Shown here in pieces: positions 45,601-55,341 of a stretch of 64,000 nt of DNA. The first letter of the stretch is position 1. Each line of letters begins with the position of its first letter. The notes under the pieces are model-generated. The model saw only the letters and a list, made by a program, of their open reading frames with translations. It ran no database searches and was not told the origin of the DNA. Source of the stretch: Elephas maximus indicus (taxonomy: Eukaryota > Chordata > Mammalia > Proboscidea > Elephantidae); the NCBI RefSeq assembly GCF_024166365.1, contig NC_064822.1, positions 105,396,823 through 105,460,822 of the forward strand, read 5' to 3'. Position numbers and translations under genes: made by a program.

Positions 45601-48600
45601 AACTTTCACTCTGATCTTTCAGTAACCACAGCTTTAAAAAAAACTCTACAAAAAGAAAAAAGAAGAAATATATGATGAAAGGCAAGAATAAAGGAGTTAG
45701 GGGATACTTAGGCATGAGAGGAATTCTCAGAATCTAATGAGAGGACGGGGACCTGGTGGTACAGTGGTTAAGAGCTACAGTGTGCTATGGCTACTAACCA
45801 AAAGGCTGGCAGTTCGAATCCATCAGCTTACTCCTTGGAAACCCAATGGAGCAGTTCTACTCTGTCCTTACAAGGTCGCTATGAGTCAGTATTGACTCAA
45901 CAGCAAGGGGTTTGGGTTTTTTGGTTTAAGGAAAGGACAGACACTGGTGTGCTTGCAGAAAGGAGATTCTAGGATCTAGAAAACCCCGAGCAATTTTAGT
46001 TTCTGAAAAGCCAATATTTCAAGTTAGAAATGGGGGAGGGAGGTGCACCTCTAAATTTTATAATAGAAATCAATGAGGAGATAGAATTTGTTAAAAGAAA
46101 TTTACTTATAAAATAAGGGTACCTACGAAAATAAATATCTTGTATTTTTGTATGGCATAATCTCTTCCAAAAGTATTTTCACAACTAGTAACTCATTTTA
46201 TCCCTAAATCTTCATAGCATAACCACAAAGACAAAGACATTTAAATTCCTATTTTAGCAGTTAAAAGCCAGCAGTTAATTATTGAGGCTACAAACCTCCG
46301 ATTCTTCTCTCTGCTCCCACATCCTATCAGCTGCCTTCTCCTAGCAATCTTAAAGTAATCTCTTTCAGCCATTTTCCCTGATTTCCATCTTCACAACCAT
46401 CTTTGCAGTTAGGGCTCTTATTGCCTCTTCCCTGAGCTATGGCGAACGTCTCCTAATCGGTTTCCTAGCCTCCACTTGTAATGTGGCCTACATCTCTGCC
46501 AAGTTAATCTTCCAAAAACACAGCTCGGAGTATGTCACTCTGTTATGGGTTGATTTGTATCCCCCTAAAAGATATGTTCAAGTCCTAACCCCAGTAACTG
46601 TGAATGTGACCTTTATGTGGAAACAGAGTTTTTGCAGACGTAATTAGTTGACATGAGATCATACTAGAGAAGGTGGGCCCTAACCCAGTATGACTGGTAT
46701 CCTTATAAAAAGAAAAGACACAGAGACACAGAGGGAAGAAAGCCATGTGACGACAGAGACAGGGACTGGAATGATGCATCTATAAGCGAAGCAACACCAA
46801 GGATGGCAGGAAACCACCAGAAGCTAGGAGACCATTCATCAGAGCCTCCAGAATGAACCAGCCTTGCCAACACACTAATTTCAGATTTTTAGCCTCCAGA
46901 GCTGAGAGAATAAATTTGTTGCTTTAAGTCACCCAGTTTGTGGTACTTTGTTACTATAGCCCTAGGAAACTAATACACACCCCTCTTACTCTTACTCCCC
47001 TCAAATTCTCTTACCTCCACTCCTGCTCTCTCCCTAACCTAAAATGCCCTCATTCATCTCTGGCTGTCGGGATCCTACCCTACATACAAGGCTCAATTCA
47101 AACTCCACTTTTCTCTGTGAAACCATCTATTTATCCCTTTCCCTCAACTCAGCATGTGCTAGAAGTTGTGATAGGCTCTTACTAAATATTCGCAGAATGA
47201 ACCTGAGTTTTAAGATCTCTAATTCAATATCCTTTCCACTAGACTCTAAAGTAATCCATCTTCTGAGATGATGTGACCTCAAAGAGAAGTCTAATTAGTA
47301 TGCCATCTCGGTTACTGAGCTGGTACCAGATGACAGGGTCATGCAGCAGCTATCAGAGACAGAAAATAGAATATTGTTTTGAAAGGCCTGTAAGTGGGTA
47401 AGTGCTATTAAAAACATCAATCAAATTAAAGAAAATATTGAACTAGATACTGTGGGGAAAAAAGTTTAAGGCACAGTTCTTGCATTACTTTTACACAAGT
47501 GAGGACGACTAGAACATTTACTAAATTGTTGTTGTTAGGTGCCGTCGAGTTGATTCCAACTAGTAGTGACCCTATGTATGACAGAACAAAACACTGCCCG
47601 GTTCTGTTCCATCCTCACAATTGTTCCTATGCTTCAGCTCATTGTTGCAGCCACTGTGTCAATCCATCTTGTTGAGGGTCTTCCTCTTTCTTGCTGACCC
47701 TCTACTTTACCAAGCGTGATGTCCTTCTCCAGGGACTAATCCCTCCTGACAACACGTCCAAAGTATGTAAGACGCAGTCTCGCCATCCTTGCTTCCAAGG
47801 AGCATTCTGGCTGTACTTCTTCCAAGACGGATTTGTTCGTCCTTTTGGCAGTCCACGGTATATGCAACATTCTTCACCAACACCACAATTCAAAGGTGTC
47901 AATTCTTCTTCAGTCTTCCTTATTCACTGTCTAGCTTTCAGATGCATATGAGGTGACTGAAAACACTATGGCTTGGGTCAGAGGCACCTTAGTCCCCTAG
48001 GTGACATCTTTGCTTTTTAACAATTTAAAGAGATTTCTTGCAGCAGATTTTCCCAGTGCAATGGATCTTTTGATTTCTTGACTGCTGCTTCCATGGCTGT
48101 TGATTGTGGATCCAAGTAAAATGAAATGCTTGACATTCAATCTTTTCTTTGTTTATCATGATGTTGTTTATTGGTCCAGTTGTGAGGATTTTTGTTTCAT
48201 GTTGAGGTGTAATCCATATTGAAGGCTGTAGTCTTTGATTTTCACCAGTAAGTGCTTCAAGTCATCTTCACTTTTAGCAAGCAAGGTTGTGTCATCTGCA
48301 TAATGCAGGCTGTTAACGAGTCTTCCTCCAATCCTGATGCCCTGTTCTTCTTCATATAGTCCAGCTTCTTGGATTATTTGCTCAGCATACCGACTGAATA
48401 GGTATGGTGGAAGGATACAACCCTGACGCACACCTTTCCTGAATGTAACCCATGCAGCATCCCCCTGTTCTGTCGAACAACTGTCTCTTGATCTGTGTAC
48501 AGATTCCTCATGAGCACGTTCAGTGTTCTAGAATTCCCCTTTTCTGCAATGTTACCCATAATTTGTTATGATCCACATAGTCAAATGCCTTAGCATAGTC

Positions 48601-51600
48601 AATAAAACACAGGTTCCCTATCGATATACTGCTGCAGTCACTTTTGAATGATCTTCAGCAAAATTTTGCTTGCATGTGATATTAATGGTGTTGTTGTTGC
48701 TGTTAGGTGCCGTCGAGTGGGTTCCAATTCATAGTGACCCTATGCACAACAGAAGGAAACACTGCCCAGTCCTGAGCCATCCTCACAATCATTGTTATGT
48801 TTGAGCTCACTGTTGCAGCCACTGTGTCAATCCACCTCGTTAAGGCTCTTCCTCTTTTCTGCTGACCCTGTACTCTGCAAAGCATGATGTCCTTCTCCAG
48901 GGACTGATCCCTCCTGACAACATGTCCAAAGTATTTAAGATGCACTCTCGCCATCCTTGCCCCTAAGGAGCATTCTGGTTGTACTTCTTCTAAGACAGAT
49001 TTGTTCATTCTTTTGGCGTCCGTGGTATATTCAATATTCTTCACCAACACCACAATTCAAAGGCGTCAATTCTTCTTCGGTCTTCCTTATTCCTTGTCCA
49101 GCTTTCACATGCATACGATGTGATTGAAAATACCATGGCTTGGGTCAGGCGCTCCTCAGTCTTCAAGGTCACATCTTTGCTCTTCAACATTTTAAAGAGG
49201 TCCTTTGCAGCAGATTTACCCAATGCAATGCATCTTTTGATTTCTTGACTGCTGCTTCCACGGCTGTTGATTGTGGATCCAAGTAAAATGAAATCCTTGA
49301 CATTCAATCTTTTCTCTGTTTATCACGATGTTGCTCACTGGTCCAGTTGAGAGGATTTTTGTTTTCTTTATGTTGAGGTGCAGTCCATACTGAAGGCTGT
49401 GGTCTTTGATCTTCATTAGTAAGTGCTTCAAGTCCTCTTCACTTTCAGCAAGGTTGTGTCATCTGCATAACACAGGTTGTAATGAGTCTTCCTCCAATCC
49501 TGATGCCCTGTTCTTCTTCATATAGTCCAGTTTCTCAGATTATATGCTCAGCGTACAGACTGAACAGGTATGGTGGAAGAATACAACCCTGACACACACC
49601 TTTCCTGACTTTAAACCAATCAGTATCCCCTTGTTCTGTCCAAACAACTGCCTCTTTATCTATGTAAAGGTTCCTCGTGAGCACAAATAAGTATTCTGGA
49701 ATTCCCATTCTTCGCAATGTTATCCATAATTTGTTATGATCCACACAGTCAAATGCCTTTGCATAGTCAATAAACCACAGGTAAACATCCTTCTGGTATT
49801 CTCTGCTTTCAGCTAGGATCCATCTGACATCAGCAGTGATATCCCCGGTTCCACGTTCTCTTCTGAAACCAGCCTGAATTTCTGGCAGCTCCCAGTCGAT
49901 ATACTGCTGCAGCCATTTTTGAATGATCTTCAGCAAAATTTTGCTTGCATGTGATATTAATGATATTGTTCTATAATTTCTTTAAGTTCTTTTACTTCTT
50001 TAATTTTTCCTTTTGCTTTAGCTGCTCGATGTTCGAGAGCAAGTTTCAGGGTCTCCTCTGACATCCATCTTGGTTTTTTCTTTCTTTCCTGTCTTTTCAA
50101 TGACCTCTTGCTTTTTTCACGTATGATGTCCCTCCACAACTCGTCTGGTCTTCAGTCACTAGTGTTCAATGCGTCAAATATACTCTTCAGATGGTCTGTA
50201 AATTCAGGTGGGATGTACTCAAGGTCAGATTTTGGCTCTCGTGGACTTGCTCTGATTTTCTTCAGTTTCAGCTTGAACTTGCATATGAGCAATTGATGGT
50301 CTGTTTCACAGTTGGCCCTGGCCTTGTTCTGACTGATGATATTGTTTGATAATTTCAGCATTTGGTGAGATCACCTTTCTTTGGAATAGGCATCAATATG
50401 GATCTTTTCCAGTTGGTTTGCCAGTTAGCTATCTCCCAAATTTCTTGGCATAGACGAGTGAGCACTTCCAGCACTGCATCCGTTTGCTGAAACATCTCAA
50501 TTGGTATTCTTTCATTTCTTGGAGCCTTGTTTTTCACCAATGCCTTCAGTGCAGCTTGGACTTCTTCCTTCAGTACCATTGGTTCCTGATCATATGTTAC
50601 CTCCTGAAATGGTTGGGCATCAACCAATTCTTTTTGGTATAGCAACTCTGTGTATTCCTTCCATCTTCTTTTGATGCTTCCTGTGTCATTTAATATTTTC
50701 CCCATAGAATCCTTCATTATTGCAACTTGAGGCTTGAATTTTTTTCTTCAGCTCTTTCAGCTTGAAAAATGCTAAGTGTGTTCTTCCCTTTTGGTTTTCC
50801 ATCTCCTTGTCTTTGCACAGTCATCATAATACTTTACTTTTTCTTCTTTGAAATCTTCTGTTCAGCTTTTACTTCACCATTTCTTCCTTTTGCTTGAACT
50901 ACTCTATGTTCAAGAGCAAATCTCAGAGTCTCTTCTGACACCCATTTAGGTCTTCTCTTTTTCTCCTGTCTTTTTAATGACCTCTTGCTTTCTTCATGTA
51001 TGATGTCCTTGATGTCATTCCATAACTCGTCTGGCCTTCGGTCATTAGTGTTCAATACATCAAATCTATTCTTGAGATGGTCTCTAAATTCAGGTAGGAT
51101 ATACTCAAGGTCATACTATGGCTCTCATGAACTTGTTTTAATTTTCTTCAGTTTCAGCTTCAACTTGCATGTGAATAATTGATGGCCTGATCTGCAGTTG
51201 GCCCCTGGCCTTGTTCTGCCTGATAATAGTGAGCTTTTCCATTGTCTCTTTCCACGTATGTAGTTGATTTGATTCCTCTGTATTCCATCTGGTGAGGTCC
51301 ATGTGTACAGTCGCTGTTTATGTTGGTGAAAAAGGTATTTGCAATGAAGAAGTCGTTGGTCTTACAAAATTCTATCATGCAATCTCCAGCATTGTTTCTA
51401 CCAAGGCCATATTTTCCAACTACTGTTTCTTCTTCTTTGTTTCCAACTTACGCATTTCAATCACTAGTAATTATCAGTGTGTCCTGACTGCATGCTTGAT
51501 CAATTTCAAACTGGAGAAGTTGGTAAAAATCTTCAATTTCTTCACCTTTGGCCTTAGCAATTGGCGCGTAAATTTGAATAATAGTTGTGTCAACTGGTCT

Positions 51601-52451
51601 TCCTTGTAGGCATATGGATATTATCCTATCACTGACAGTGCTGTACTTCAGGATATTTACTAAATTAGGTATCAATAAAAAATCTGAAATAGGAGAGGAT
51701 GGCAACAAAGAGAAACTGGTTCTCTTAGATCACCTAAGTCAATGCTATCAGCCTCACCTTCCTTTCTTGCTAATCTACTACTGCCCAGACTGTCCCCTCT
51801 ATCAAGACTTCCCCAGCTCTATACTCAATTCCAATCCTTTATTACCAAGCATCAATTATATGAAGTAGGTAAAAGCGGATGACTGGCCCATCTTTCAAAA
51901 TGAAGTGCCATTTTTTTTCCCTTCTGCAATTGAAAATGTTTTCTAGAACACAGAGAAAGCCCAGGATGAAAAATGTGGACAGCTACTATTCTAAAAAAAA
52001 AAAAAAAATGCAACGTCCTTAGAAATTCAGAGATTTTACCCAGTTTATGCTACAAATATGAAATTGGCAACTTATGCCAAGTATTCAGTGGAAAGAGAAG
52101 CCTAATAATGAAAAAAAGTCTGGGTAAAACCCACTTAAGGGCACCTGTAAAAAAAAAGTGACCATTTAGAATGAGTGCCCATTAAGCTTTGACTATGGAT
52201 AAGTGGCCACGTGGTTTTGTTTTTTTTTTTCGATGGCACTGGGTTTCTGGGTTAGGTAACCCCAGTGAAAAGCAATTTTAAAATTGGAACACACTTCAGC
52301 TTTGTAGAAAATCCAAATCTAAAATCTGTTTTTTCTCTTTGCACAGGCCAGCTCAGAATGACTTACGAAGTTCATTTCCTTCACTGAGAATCTCCACCCG
52401 GCGCACAAGCTGCTCAAACAGATTCCGCAAATTCAGCATTGTAGACTCCAT
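27608..52451 (-). CDS. RACGAP1: Rac GTPase-activating protein 1 (MgcRacGAP/CYK4), complete coding region in 16 exons
   Basis: GTPase-activating subunit of centralspindlin: pairs with the kinesin KIF23, bundles midzone microtubules, recruits ECT2 and acts on Rho-family GTPases in cytokinesis (family knowledge). The joined exons give 632 codons, the human length, with every junction GT-AG and in frame. Domains: N-terminal coiled coil about 30-110; Aurora/Plk1-type serines Ser144, Ser149, Ser157, Ser164 and Ser170; basic KLKKREKR at 176-183; C1 zinc finger with His287, Cys300, Cys303, Cys316, Cys319, His324, Cys327 and Cys335; RhoGAP domain about 349-540 with catalytic Arg385 in GLYRISG; Ser/Thr-rich tail ending ASPMLK. 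ATG at 52451 follows a GCAGAAAG acceptor context. Convergent with AQP6. Confidence 0.98.
27971..28079 (-). CDS. RACGAP1: RACGAP1 coding exon 15 (572-608)
   Basis: Acceptor AATAG, donor GTATGG. Encodes the Ser-rich segment [17 protein letters not shown] onward. Confidence 0.96.
28080..29947 (-). other. RACGAP1: RACGAP1 intron with nested L1 elements
   Basis: Contains an ancient L1 remnant (about 28380-28568 and 29454-29680) interrupted by a younger L1-derived insertion at about 28579-29443. Confidence 0.75.
28579..29443 (+). mobile_element. Young L1 3' insertion with two tandem 3' ends
   Basis: 28590-28728 is an L1 3' terminus with CACAATAAAAATT and an A-rich tail. 28731-29443 is a second, longer 3' end (GCATTCCACTTTGG ... 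CACAATAGATAAAAAG). The whole block is flanked by TCAAGTCCTT at 28569-28578 and 29444-29453. Confidence 0.75.
29948..30083 (-). CDS. RACGAP1: RACGAP1 coding exon 14 (527-572)
   Basis: Acceptor TTTTAG, donor GTAAGC. Encodes [18 protein letters not shown], the end of the RhoGAP fold, and the TPQTPDIK segment. Confidence 0.97.
30232..30364 (-). CDS. RACGAP1: RACGAP1 coding exon 13 (482-526)
   Basis: Acceptor GCCTAG, donor GTAGGC. Encodes [15 protein letters not shown], the conserved RhoGAP helix with the NLAKVFGP motif. Confidence 0.97.
30536..30641 (-). CDS. RACGAP1: RACGAP1 coding exon 12 (447-482)
   Basis: Acceptor TTTACAG, donor GTAAGC. Encodes the RhoGAP segment [18 protein letters not shown]. 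Confidence 0.97.
30642..32353 (-). other. RACGAP1: RACGAP1 intron with ancient repeats
   Basis: About 30940-31730 looks like ancient mammalian repeats (ATCATATAGGGCCTTTTGAG ... AAGGACCACTCTAGC). A Tigger-like element lies at 31955-32286. No gene. Confidence 0.7.
31955..32286. mobile_element. Tigger-like (Tc1/mariner-type) non-autonomous element
   Basis: Terminal inverted repeats CAGACAGTTCCCAGGTTACA and, on the right, CAGACAGTCCCTGGGTTACA (reverse complement). TA dinucleotides flank both ends. 332 bp, non-coding. Confidence 0.8.
32354..32552 (-). CDS. RACGAP1: RACGAP1 coding exon 11 (381-447)
   Basis: Acceptor ATGATAG, donor GTAAGG. Starts [17 protein letters not shown] with the arginine finger Arg385 and Ser387. 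The first residue is Glu; human has Thr. Confidence 0.96.
32639..32734 (-). CDS. RACGAP1: RACGAP1 coding exon 10 (349-380)
   Basis: Acceptor TTCTAG, donor GTAAGA. Encodes [20 protein letters not shown] at the start of the RhoGAP domain. The following intron is only 86 bp. Confidence 0.97.
32735..33810 (-). other. RACGAP1: RACGAP1 intron, no repeat recognised
   Basis: AT-rich unique-looking sequence with a poly(A) run at about 33097. No gene. Confidence 0.6.
33811..33975 (-). CDS. RACGAP1: RACGAP1 coding exon 9 (294-348), C1 domain
   Basis: Acceptor CCTTAG, donor GTATGA. Carries seven of the eight zinc ligands of the C1 domain (Cys300 through Cys335); the first, His287, is in the preceding exon. 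Confidence 0.97.
33976..35145 (-). other. RACGAP1: RACGAP1 intron with Tigger-like element and MIR
   Basis: Contains the element at 34019-34482 and two MIR-like fragments at about 34494-34700 (minus) and 34700-34870 (plus). Confidence 0.7.
34019..34482. mobile_element. Tigger-like non-autonomous DNA element
   Basis: Left end CAGGTAGGTCCCTGACTTAC; right end, reverse complemented, CAGGCAGTCCCTGGCTTGAC. TA on the left flank, TT on the right. Related to but distinct from the copy at 31955. Confidence 0.7.
35146..35276 (-). CDS. RACGAP1: RACGAP1 coding exon 8 (250-293)
   Basis: Acceptor CTCTAG, donor GTAAAT. Encodes [18 protein letters not shown] and the start of the C1 domain (LHDFVSKT with His287). 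Confidence 0.96.
35636..35753 (-). CDS. RACGAP1: RACGAP1 coding exon 7 (211-250)
   Basis: Acceptor GTTTTAG, donor GTCTGT. Encodes [18 protein letters not shown] and [11 protein letters not shown]. Confidence 0.96.
35754..36342 (-). other. RACGAP1: RACGAP1 intron with SINE
   Basis: Holds the plus-strand SINE at 35834-35996 and no gene. Confidence 0.8.
35834..35996 (+). mobile_element. Afrotherian SINE with target duplication
   Basis: Short-type SINE flanked by the 10-bp repeat GGGTATTTGG at 35824-35833 and 35997-36006. Confidence 0.88.
36343..36423 (-). CDS. RACGAP1: RACGAP1 coding exon 6 (184-210)
   Basis: Acceptor CCTCTAG, donor GTAAGA. Encodes [20 protein letters not shown], a basic Ser-rich linker. 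Confidence 0.96.
36424..37275 (-). other. RACGAP1: RACGAP1 intron with SINE
   Basis: Contains the plus-strand SINE at 36584-36747. The rest is unassigned. Confidence 0.8.
36584..36747 (+). mobile_element. Afrotherian SINE with target duplication
   Basis: Short-type SINE flanked by TATATGAAG at 36575-36583 and 36748-36756. Confidence 0.9.
37276..37329 (-). CDS. RACGAP1: RACGAP1 coding exon 5 (166-183)
   Basis: 54-bp exon. Acceptor TCAACAG, donor GTATGT. Encodes [18 protein letters not shown], a basic, nuclear-localisation-like segment. Confidence 0.96.
37330..39175 (-). other. RACGAP1: RACGAP1 intron with SINE
   Basis: Contains the SINE at 38691-38848. The rest is AT-rich with L2-like sequence near 37600-37920. 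No gene. Confidence 0.65.
38691..38848 (+). mobile_element. Afrotherian SINE with target duplication
   Basis: Short-type SINE starting GGAGCCGTCGTGGTGCAGTG, flanked by TACAGTCT at 38683-38690 and 38849-38856. Confidence 0.9.
39176..39245 (-). CDS. RACGAP1: RACGAP1 coding exon 4 (142-165)
   Basis: Acceptor CGTCTAG, donor GTAATG. Encodes [18 protein letters not shown] with Ser144, Thr145, Ser149, Ser157 and Ser164, known mitotic phosphosites in the human protein. Confidence 0.96.
39246..40156 (-). other. RACGAP1: RACGAP1 intron, no repeat recognised
   Basis: Unique-looking sequence without SINE or LINE. No gene. Confidence 0.6.
40157..40293 (-). CDS. RACGAP1: RACGAP1 coding exon 3 (97-142)
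   Basis: Acceptor TCTGTAG, donor GTGGGG. Encodes [18 protein letters not shown], the end of the coiled coil, and [18 protein letters not shown]. Confidence 0.96.
40294..41288 (-). other. RACGAP1: RACGAP1 intron, no repeat recognised
   Basis: Unique-looking sequence. No gene seen. Confidence 0.6.
41289..41491 (-). CDS. RACGAP1: RACGAP1 coding exon 2 (29-96)
   Basis: Acceptor TCCTCAG, donor GTGTGT. Encodes the coiled coil from [16 protein letters not shown] to [12 protein letters not shown], the KIF23/ECT2-binding region in the human protein. Confidence 0.97.
44402..45500 (+). mobile_element. 5'-truncated L1, 3' end with target duplication
   Basis: Begins in late ORF2/3' UTR sequence (ATTATGCTGAGTGAAATTAG) and ends CACAATAAAAATT plus A-rich tail. 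Flanked by AAGTTCAAGCA (44391-44401 and 45502-45512). Related to the copies at 24641 and 28731. Confidence 0.9.
45748..45925 (+). repeat. Afrotherian SINE with internal duplication
   Basis: The tRNA-like part reads GAGCTACAGTGTGCTATGGCTACTAACC, a short duplication of GCTA-type sequence relative to other copies. The body and tail are typical. Confidence 0.85.
46541..46977 (+). mobile_element. Solo LTR, MLT1-like (ERVL-MaLR)
   Basis: 437-bp TG...CA element starting TGTTATGGGTTGATTTG, with a GTGGGCCCTAACCCAGTATG block and the terminal GTTACTATAGCCCTAGGAAA region typical of MLT1 LTRs. Flanked by CACTC and CACCC. No internal retroviral sequence. Confidence 0.8.
47527..48686 (-). mobile_element. 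RTE-class LINE, 5'-truncated copy 1
   Basis: The minus strand carries the 3' half of reverse transcriptase, including [13 protein letters not shown] (YADD catalytic box, near 48310), then a non-coding 3' end. Frameshifted and not functional. Confidence 0.88.
48690..51709 (-). mobile_element. RTE-class LINE, longer copy 2, decayed
   Basis: On the minus strand from about 51709: an apurinic-type endonuclease remnant ([20 protein letters not shown]), a linker, then reverse transcriptase blocks ([47 protein letters not shown]) and the 3' end at 48690. Multiple frameshifts and one internal duplicated linker (49970-50345). Non-functional. Confidence 0.9.
51710..52366 (-). other. RACGAP1: RACGAP1 intron portion, no gene
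   Basis: A poly(A) run lies at about 51993-52007. An isolated SINE tail-like string (CGATGGCACTGGGTTTC) lies at 52231-52247. Nothing else seen. Confidence 0.6.
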
Positions 52452-52455
52452 CTTT
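52367..52455 (-). CDS. RACGAP1: RACGAP1 coding exon 1 (residues 1-28, start codon)
   Basis: Acceptor CTTGGCAG at the 5' side, four untranslated bases AAAG, then ATG at 52451-52449. Encodes [20 protein letters not shown]. Donor GTAAGT. The human start MDTMMLNVRN aligns directly. Confidence 0.96.
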
Positions 52456-54433
52456 CTGCCAAGAAATCAAATATTCGTTAGGGGTCCTGTCTTCTTCCAC
52501 ACACAAAAGATTTAGTAGCAATCCAGTACACCCAGCAGAGACTCACATCTGGACTCTTCCCTTTGTAGCTATCACAAGAATCTCAAGCCAACAACTGATG
52601 TTTTCTGTGATCCTTATAACAAAGTTGGAAAGTTTAAGGCTGATTTGAAAATCTGAAAAGCATTTCACAGATCTCTGAATATAATATCCCCTTCCTGCCT
52701 ACTTTTTCCCCTGCTCTGCAATCATTTTGGAGCTGAGAAGTAAACAACTAGGGATTAGCATATCAGCTGATTATTAGATGGCCAACTATAAAATGTGATT
52801 CTTAAAGTCAAGCCTATTGACTAACATAGCACTTTTGCTACTTTAATCCTTCTGGACTTTGAAGACCTTCAATGTAACTTAAAAGCTTTATTTTTTATTT
52901 TATTTTTAGCTAGTGCCCCTGTTGCAACTGCCTTTTAAAATGCAGGACATGGTCAGCACATTTTCTACCAACTGCACATATGACGTCACACAAGTGATTA
53001 AGTGGGTAAATTGCCAGCTCAGCAGCACAAGAATTATTTCTGTAATGCAGGCCTCTCTGCTGGACTGTGTGCAGGGACTATGTCTAATAAATTTATACTA
53101 AGTATAGGCAAAGGATTATGTTGTACCACACCGTGGCATCAGAAACAATACACCACCTTCACAGTTAGAAGGGCAAAGGAAAAATCATTTGCTACTGTGT
53201 TCTGTGTAGTGAATTTCAGGCTTCATCTTACCCCCAAAGACCTGCTGATATTACATTAAAAACGGTATCCTTACAGACAGTTCTGTTCCAGATAGATTTG
53301 AACTGGGAACACTTTGAGGAAATAAGATCTTCCTCTAGCAGTTAAGAAAGAAAGACATCAACTGGATGTTATGAAAATTATCTCGAGGAAATGAAATAAA
53401 AACCAAATTTCATTTGAAAATCTAATGTCTTCAGAAATACCATTAAAGAATTCTTATGTTTCTCCTAAACACTCCTTCAACATTATAGTCCAGGTCCTTA
53501 TTTCGTGCATCTAAATAAATTTTAAGAACTCTTTTATGAAGGTTTAGTGATTTTACAATGTTTATAAGATTGTATCCTAAACTGTGAGGGCAAAAAAGGG
53601 ATAAAGGTAAAAAACAACAAAGGACAAAGGAACATATATAAACATAAAGATATTTTCTATTAAATGCTGCAAAATTATCCATTTGCACGTATATGATGAT
53701 TGCTCTAATAGAAAAAACACTTCCTAATTCTAAGCCTGGATGCAATAGATACCTGAATCAGGGCCGGAAACCAAGATCTCAAATGGTAATGTATCTGTTC
53801 CAAGCTACATAATCACAGCAAGCTGCTAAGCAACCAGACCAACAAATGTATTACAAAGCTCTTTCTCTAAACTAAAAACAAAACTAAAAGAATAGCATTA
53901 AAACAGGCAGGAAGAAATCTGGAAGTCATGGAGATGCCTATGGACTTAAGAATAAGGCAAAACAGGCAAACATACTCAAGTGCTACGGGACAAAAGCTGG
54001 GGCAGGGCATTCAGTAGCCAATTTGAATGATGATTTACCTTTGGATTCCAGCAGAAATGGATGGCACTGATCAGCAGTTTTAACATGGGGTACTGATTTC
54101 TATTATTTCAGCACTCATCTGTATATTTTCTGAGACTATAGGACAGTGAGCTCAGTACATAGGAAAACTTCTATTCACCCAAGAACACAGAAAAGGAAAT
54201 TTTCATGGTGCAACTAGGGTACTGAAAACTGATTGTTTAAAAAAAAAAAGCATAGTCACCAAACCTGTGGCCTCCTCTCATATGCGTATGATATCCACCA
54301 TCTTATCACTTGCAGGTTGTCATCTCTCATTTTAGCTGACTTCCCTGTCTCCAGTCTTTCCTGCATTGCTTTGCTCAGTTGGTCCTCAGATGCATACACA
54401 CTGTACTCTTACTTAACTTTCCCATATGTTTCT

Positions 54434-54601
54434 GGAGCCCTGGTGGCACAATGGTTAAGAGCTACAGCTGCTAACCAAAAGGTCGGCAGCTTGAATCCAC
54501 CAGCCGCTCCTTGGAAACTCTATGGGGCAGTTCTACTCTGTCCTATAGGGTCACCATGAGTCGGAATCAACTCAACTCCAACAGGTTTGGTTTTTGTGTT
54601 T
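54434..54601 (+). mobile_element. Afrotherian SINE with target duplication
   Basis: Near-consensus copy from GGAGCCCTGGTGGCACAATG to GGTTTGGTTTTTGTG. Flanked by the perfect 10-bp ATATGTTTCT at 54424-54433 and 54602-54611. Confidence 0.94.
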
Positions 54602-54982
54602 ATATGTTTCTACCCTATGTATCAGGCAGACTGTAAACTTCTTCAGGAAAGGAACCTTCCATTTAGCACTAATGTACTACTTACACATACACAGAGTATT
54701 TAACACAAAGCTTACATGCAAAATAAATATTTAATAAATGAAAGTCAGAGGAACACAAACACACCACATACACACATTATTGTCAAAAGAATTTCCATTC
54801 TACCTGAACATCAATGTGTAGTATAGAGTCAAACAAACAAAAATAAGTTTAAAAAAAGGCGGGGGTGGGGGGATGGGGACAGAAGTCCTGAATAAAGCTT
54901 TAGCCCCTCTATTTACCAATAGTATAAACTTGAATAAATCATTTAATTAGATTCTGAGACTCATCTATAAAATGGGAACAAT

Positions 54983-55189
54983 AAAAAACCGAATTTATTG
55001 CCATTGAGCTGATGCTGACTCATAGTGACCCTATGGGACAGAGCAGAACCGCCCACAGGGTTCCAAGGCTGTAAATCTTTACAGAAGCAGACTTCACATC
55101 TTTCTCCTCCTGCAGACCAGCTGGTGGGTTCAAACTGCAGACCTTTCGGTTAACAGCCGAGTGCTTAACCACTGCGCCACCAGAGCTCC
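54983..55189 (-). repeat. Afrotherian SINE, long subtype
   Basis: Minus-strand copy ending GGAGCTCTGGTGGCGCAGTG at its head. Includes the long-subtype insert. Confidence 0.9.
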
Positions 55190-55341
55190 CTGCATTATTT
55201 ACCTCACAGGATATTATGAGCTAATGTAGGTAAAAACTTTATAATGTATAAAGTGAACCTTACTATAAAAATATAAGGTATTATTAGAGTGGGTATGAAG
55301 TGTAGTTTTGTTTATTTTTAACCGTTGTTTACATTCTAGAA

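Larger units (their letters stand above)
41492..52366 (-). other. RACGAP1: Long RACGAP1 intron packed with transposons
   Basis: Holds an L2-like end at about 43760-43900, an L1 3' end at 44402-45500, a SINE at about 45748-45925, a solo LTR at 46541-46977 and RTE fragments at 47527-51709. The stretch 41600-43700 is AT-rich with no certain element. Confidence 0.75.

Noticed and set aside
48168-51708. Several reverse transcriptase-like open frames as host genes
   Set aside because: They are pieces of frameshifted RTE retrotransposons with no intact frame.
54434-54490. tRNA-like sequence with box A and box B
   Set aside because: Part of a SINE head, as in all the other copies. It cannot fold as an intact tRNA gene with a normal acceptor stem.
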